From assembly GCA_031289995.1 (NCBI GenBank), contig JAITOI010000109.1:1-7683 (forward strand): a stretch of 7,683 bases of DNA, given 5' to 3'. The position numbers were made by a program, and so were the translations under genes. The DNA is from Prevotellaceae bacterium. GTDB taxonomy: Bacteria; Bacteroidota; Bacteroidia; Bacteroidales; UBA932. Numbering within the stretch: the stretch's first letter is position 1; each line of letters opens with the position of its first letter. Shown here piece by piece: positions 6,023 to 7,683 of this stretch. Below the pieces are notes generated by a model, which saw only the letters and a list, made by a program, of their open reading frames with translations, searched no databases and was not told where the DNA came from.

Positions 6023-6688
6023 AGTTTTTTTCGCGTACAGCATATCCATAAATTCCATCGCGCTCGCCTCGAGGTGGAACACCACGCGCTGCACCTGCGC
6101 CACGAGCAGGTTGTAGCCGAAGTAGGCGATGACACCCACGATGAGGCCTGCAACCGTTGTTACCATTGCCTCGTAGATGCCCGACGAGAGCACCTGAATG
6201 TCGAGGTTGTTGCCTGCGGTGGCCATGTTGAAAAACGCGCGCACCATTCCGGTTACGGTGCCCAGAAAGCCGAGCATTGGTGCGCCGCCAGCCACCATTG
6301 CGAGCAGCGCCATGCCGCGCTCGAGGCGCGACACCTCAAGGTTTCCCTCGTTCTCGATGGCTGTTTGGATGTCGCTCAGCGGGGCGCCCATGCGCTTAAT
6401 GCCCTTCTCGATGAGGCGTGCCTGCGGCGTGGTGGCAGCCTGACACAGCGCCACCGCCGCGTCGTTGCGGTTCTCGGCGATGTACTCGCGAATGTTGCTC
6501 ATGAAGTGGCTATCGACCTTCGATGCCCTGTTGACCGCGATGAGGCGCTCAACAAAAATGAATACGGCAATCACGGATAGCGCCAAGATGGGTACCATCA
6601 CCCAGCCACCTTTGATGGCCAGCTCCATAAAGTCGAGCTGCTGCTCGGTTGCTACTGCAGCCTGCGCTTGCAGAAGTAGGAATCTCAT
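6020..6688 (-). CDS. exbB: MotA/TolQ/ExbB proton channel family protein
   Basis: Channel-forming subunit of the inner-membrane proton motor. From ATG 6688 it has 222 residues: a short periplasmic N-terminus, membrane helix 1 (about 29-50, VPILALSVIAVFIFVERLI), a cytoplasmic loop (about 51-124), helix 2 (about 126-153) with the family hallmark APMLGFLGTVTGMV (136-149), and helix 3 (about 173-195) with the EAMVTTVAGLIVG motif. Length fits ExbB/TolQ (about 220-245). The frame stays open upstream to 7012, but the extension translates repeat DNA and crosses the -7 box, so ATG 6688 is used. First gene of exbB-exbD-tonB. Sequence alone does not separate ExbB from TolQ. Confidence 0.93.
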   Translation of the reverse strand: MRFLLLQAQAAVATEQQLDFMELAIKGGWVMVPILALSVIAVFIFVERLIAVNRASKVDSHFMSNIREYIAENRNDAAVALCQAATTPQARLIEKGIKRMGAPLSDIQTAIENEGNLEVSRLERGMALLAMVAGGAPMLGFLGTVTGMVRAFFNMATAGNNLDIQVLSSGIYEAMVTTVAGLIVGVIAYFGYNLLVAQVQRVVFHLEASAMEFMDMLYAKKT

Positions 6689-6734
6689 TTTTACGAACTT
6701 TTGTGTGTGGATAAATTCTACCAAAAATTGGGCG

Positions 6735-6742
6735 CAAAGATA
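6735..6742 (-). promoter_or_regulatory. -7 box of the exbB-exbD-tonB promoter
   Basis: TATCTTTG on the minus strand, extended to GTATCTTTGCGCC (6743-6731), 13 bases identical to the promoter at the right edge of the window. The start point would be near 6730, giving a leader of about 40 nt before ATG 6688. No TTTG is found at the -33 position (about 6763-6766), which lies inside the first unit of repeat array 4. Confidence 0.7.
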
Positions 6743-6759
6743 CATAATAATTTGAAATT

Positions 6760-6828
6760 GCGATATGCGACGAGGCGACAATGCGACAATGCGATTTGCG
6801 ACAATGCGACAATGCGATGTGCGACAAT
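6760..6828 (+). repeat. Degenerate 7/8-bp GCGAY repeat array (array 4)
   Basis: Nine head-to-tail units: GCGATAT, GCGACGAG, GCGACAAT, GCGACAAT, GCGATTT, GCGACAAT, GCGACAAT, GCGATGT, GCGACAAT, followed by a broken copy to about 6850. It is directly upstream of exbB and overlaps the expected -33 region of that promoter. It is the only one of the four arrays at a gene's 5' end. Confidence 0.87.
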
Positions 6829-6857
6829 GCCAGCGTCTATGTGCGATGTTGCTGCAA

Positions 6858-6981
6858 GTCCCGCAAGGGACGCAATTTTCATAACCGCAGGCAAGCGAAG
6901 CGCAGCCTGCGGACGGCAACCAACTTGCGTCTTGCGCACGGAGCACAGGCCTCCTTCGGGGCACAAATAACACCCGTGCGC
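6858..6981. repeat. Series of GC-rich hairpins, REP-like
   Basis: Consecutive dyads: GTCCC-GCAA-GGGAC (6858-6871, four-base GNRA-type loop); CCGCAGGC at 6885-6892 pairing with GCCTGCGG at 6905-6912; and GCGCACGG at 6934-6941 pairing with CCGTGCGC at 6974-6981, enclosing GCCTC-CTTC-GGGGC. Closely spaced GC-rich hairpins in an intergenic region resemble REP-type palindromes or a structured RNA. No transposase gene is in the window. Confidence 0.6.
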
Positions 6982-7103
6982 ACGGCAAAACGCTACCAAC
7001 ATTTCGTGCCATCCAAGGCCATCTAAAACCATGCTAGCTGCTGGTATTTTTGGAATCCAACAAGCCCAACGCTCACGCGATTGGGCAACGCACGCACAAC
7101 GCC

Positions 7104-7129
7104 GCAAGCCTTATGGCCACAAGGCTTGC
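7104..7129. repeat. Isolated 9-bp inverted repeat
   Basis: GCAAGCCTT (7104-7112) pairs perfectly with AAGGCTTGC (7121-7129) across the 8-nt loop ATGGCCAC. No T-run follows on either strand and no gene ends nearby, so a terminator role is not supported. Confidence 0.6.
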
Positions 7130-7365
7130 CACCATCCGCACAGCGCAAAACAGAAGCTCATCAGCGCCGAATTTAGCCCCGCAAAAAACCTCATCGAGCT
7201 ACGCTTAGCCCAGCAACAGCAAGGCCTCCGCAGATGATGTTGTTGAAAATTGCATCGGCGTTCAGCTGCCAAATCTGCGTCATCTACGGCGCTCTTCGCG
7301 CTCAGAAATCTGAAATCAAAAACGCTGCAACCTCCCGCCAGCATTGGCATTCCGTTACCCCGTGC

Positions 7366-7507
7366 GCTGAAATTTGCAGCCTGAAATTTGCAAGCTGCGA
7401 GCAAGCTGCGAGCTGAAATTTGCAAGCTGAAAAAGGCAAATCACGCAGCTTTTGCGCAGCTGAAAAAAGCAAATCACGCAACTTTTGCGCAGCTGAAAAA
7501 CGCGCAA
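7366..7507 (+). repeat. Cluster of nested direct repeats
   Basis: CTGAAATTTGCA occurs at 7367-7378, 7381-7392 and 7413-7424. GCAAGCTGCGA is tandemly duplicated at 7390-7411. A 33-bp unit is present at 7425-7457 and 7458-7490 with two mismatches, followed by the start of a third copy from 7491. AGCTGAAAAA begins each 33-bp unit. The repeats share short pieces with each other, which suggests growth by slippage. Confidence 0.85.
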
Positions 7508-7637
7508 ATCCTGCAAAAAACAAATCAAAAACAAGATTTTTCCTAAAATTTGCCCAGCTCCAATAATTTTTTTTAGCCTCATTTTATGAACATTACAAAT
7601 AACCATCCGTTATTTTTCGTTAACTTCAAGAAAAAAA

Positions 7638-7669
7638 TTTGGAGAACATGAAAATGTGCTGTATCTTTG
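7638..7669 (+). promoter_or_regulatory. Strong Bacteroidetes-type promoter leaving the window
   Basis: TTTG at 7638-7641 and TATCTTTG at 7662-7669 with a 20-bp spacer give a full -33/-7 match. Transcription would start near 7675 and run rightwards into a gene outside the window. The AT-rich dyad AAATAAC-CATCC-GTTATTT (7597-7615), 22 bp upstream, could be an operator or a weak terminator for leftward sequence; this is speculative. Confidence 0.75.
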
Positions 7670-7683
7670 CGCCGTTTTTTAAA

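Larger units (their letters stand above)
6837..7637. other. About 800 bp without a convincing gene
   Basis: The open frames here are short, rich in Cys, Arg, Gln and Ala, and match no family I recognise; several only translate repeats. The stretch holds a run of GC-rich hairpins (6858-6981), an isolated 9-bp hairpin (7104-7129), nested direct repeats (7366-7507) and an AT-rich tract leading to the outward promoter. No tRNA-like cloverleaf was found. It may be decayed coding DNA or repeat-colonised spacer. Confidence 0.6.

Noticed and set aside
6689..7012. 108-residue N-terminal extension of exbB
   Set aside because: It translates array 4 and the hairpin region, lies upstream of the -7 box, and does not belong to the ExbB fold; ATG 6688 gives normal family length.
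7104..7129. Intrinsic terminator
   Set aside because: The stem is perfect but neither strand has a following T-run and no gene ends next to it.
7111..7606. Short minus-strand frames at 7111-7425 and 7355-7606
   Set aside because: They overlap each other, consist partly of translated 33-bp repeats, and lack family motifs or a nearby -7 box in the right orientation.
7597..7619. Terminator formed by AAATAAC/GTTATTT and the following Ts
   Set aside because: The stem has a single G-C pair and no gene precedes it on the plus strand; more likely incidental AT-rich symmetry or an operator.

Overview
The window looks like chromosomal DNA of a Bacteroidetes (Bacteroidota) bacterium, probably Bacteroidales-like. 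The main evidence is promoters of the TAnnTTTG (-7) / TTTG (-33) type with a 20-bp spacer, starts without clear Shine-Dalgarno sequences, and gene families with Bacteroidetes character (a LptD with the DLHCW C-terminal signature, an Amidase_3-SPOR protein, and an exbB-exbD-tonB cluster). The lineage call is inference; no marker gene is present.

Layout: (1) 29-139, a degenerate 7/8-bp repeat array ending against the stop codon of lptD. (2) 140-2854, minus strand, the outer-membrane LPS assembly translocon LptD. (3) 2855-2947, a compact intergenic region with two -7 boxes facing each other. (4) 2948-4189, plus strand, a secreted zinc N-acetylmuramoyl-L-alanine amidase with a Thr/Pro linker and a C-terminal SPOR-like domain. 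(5) 4190-4713, non-coding DNA between the convergent amidase and tonB genes. It holds two arrays of the same 7/8-bp repeat either side of a long nested palindrome with a cloverleaf-like centre, bracketed by 23-bp direct repeats, then four AT-rich octamers ending at the tonB stop. (6) 6688-4714, minus strand, operon exbB-exbD-tonB, with a 37-nt-arm octamer hairpin between exbB and exbD. (7) 6735-6828, the exbB -7 box and a further 7/8-bp array. (8) 6837-7637, about 800 bp with no convincing gene, containing GC-rich hairpins and nested direct repeats. (9) 7638-7669, a strong outward promoter for a gene beyond the right edge.

The genes share an envelope theme. LptD inserts LPS or lipooligosaccharide into the outer membrane. 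The amidase cleaves peptidoglycan, probably at septal denuded glycan recognised by SPOR. ExbB-ExbD-TonB couples the proton motive force to outer-membrane receptors or, in a Tol-like role, to outer-membrane constriction.

The coding content is conventional. The unusual content is intergenic: two families of short repeats placed at gene ends, and the long palindromic/cloverleaf element at 4275-4584, which is the best candidate here for an undescribed mobile element or structured RNA.
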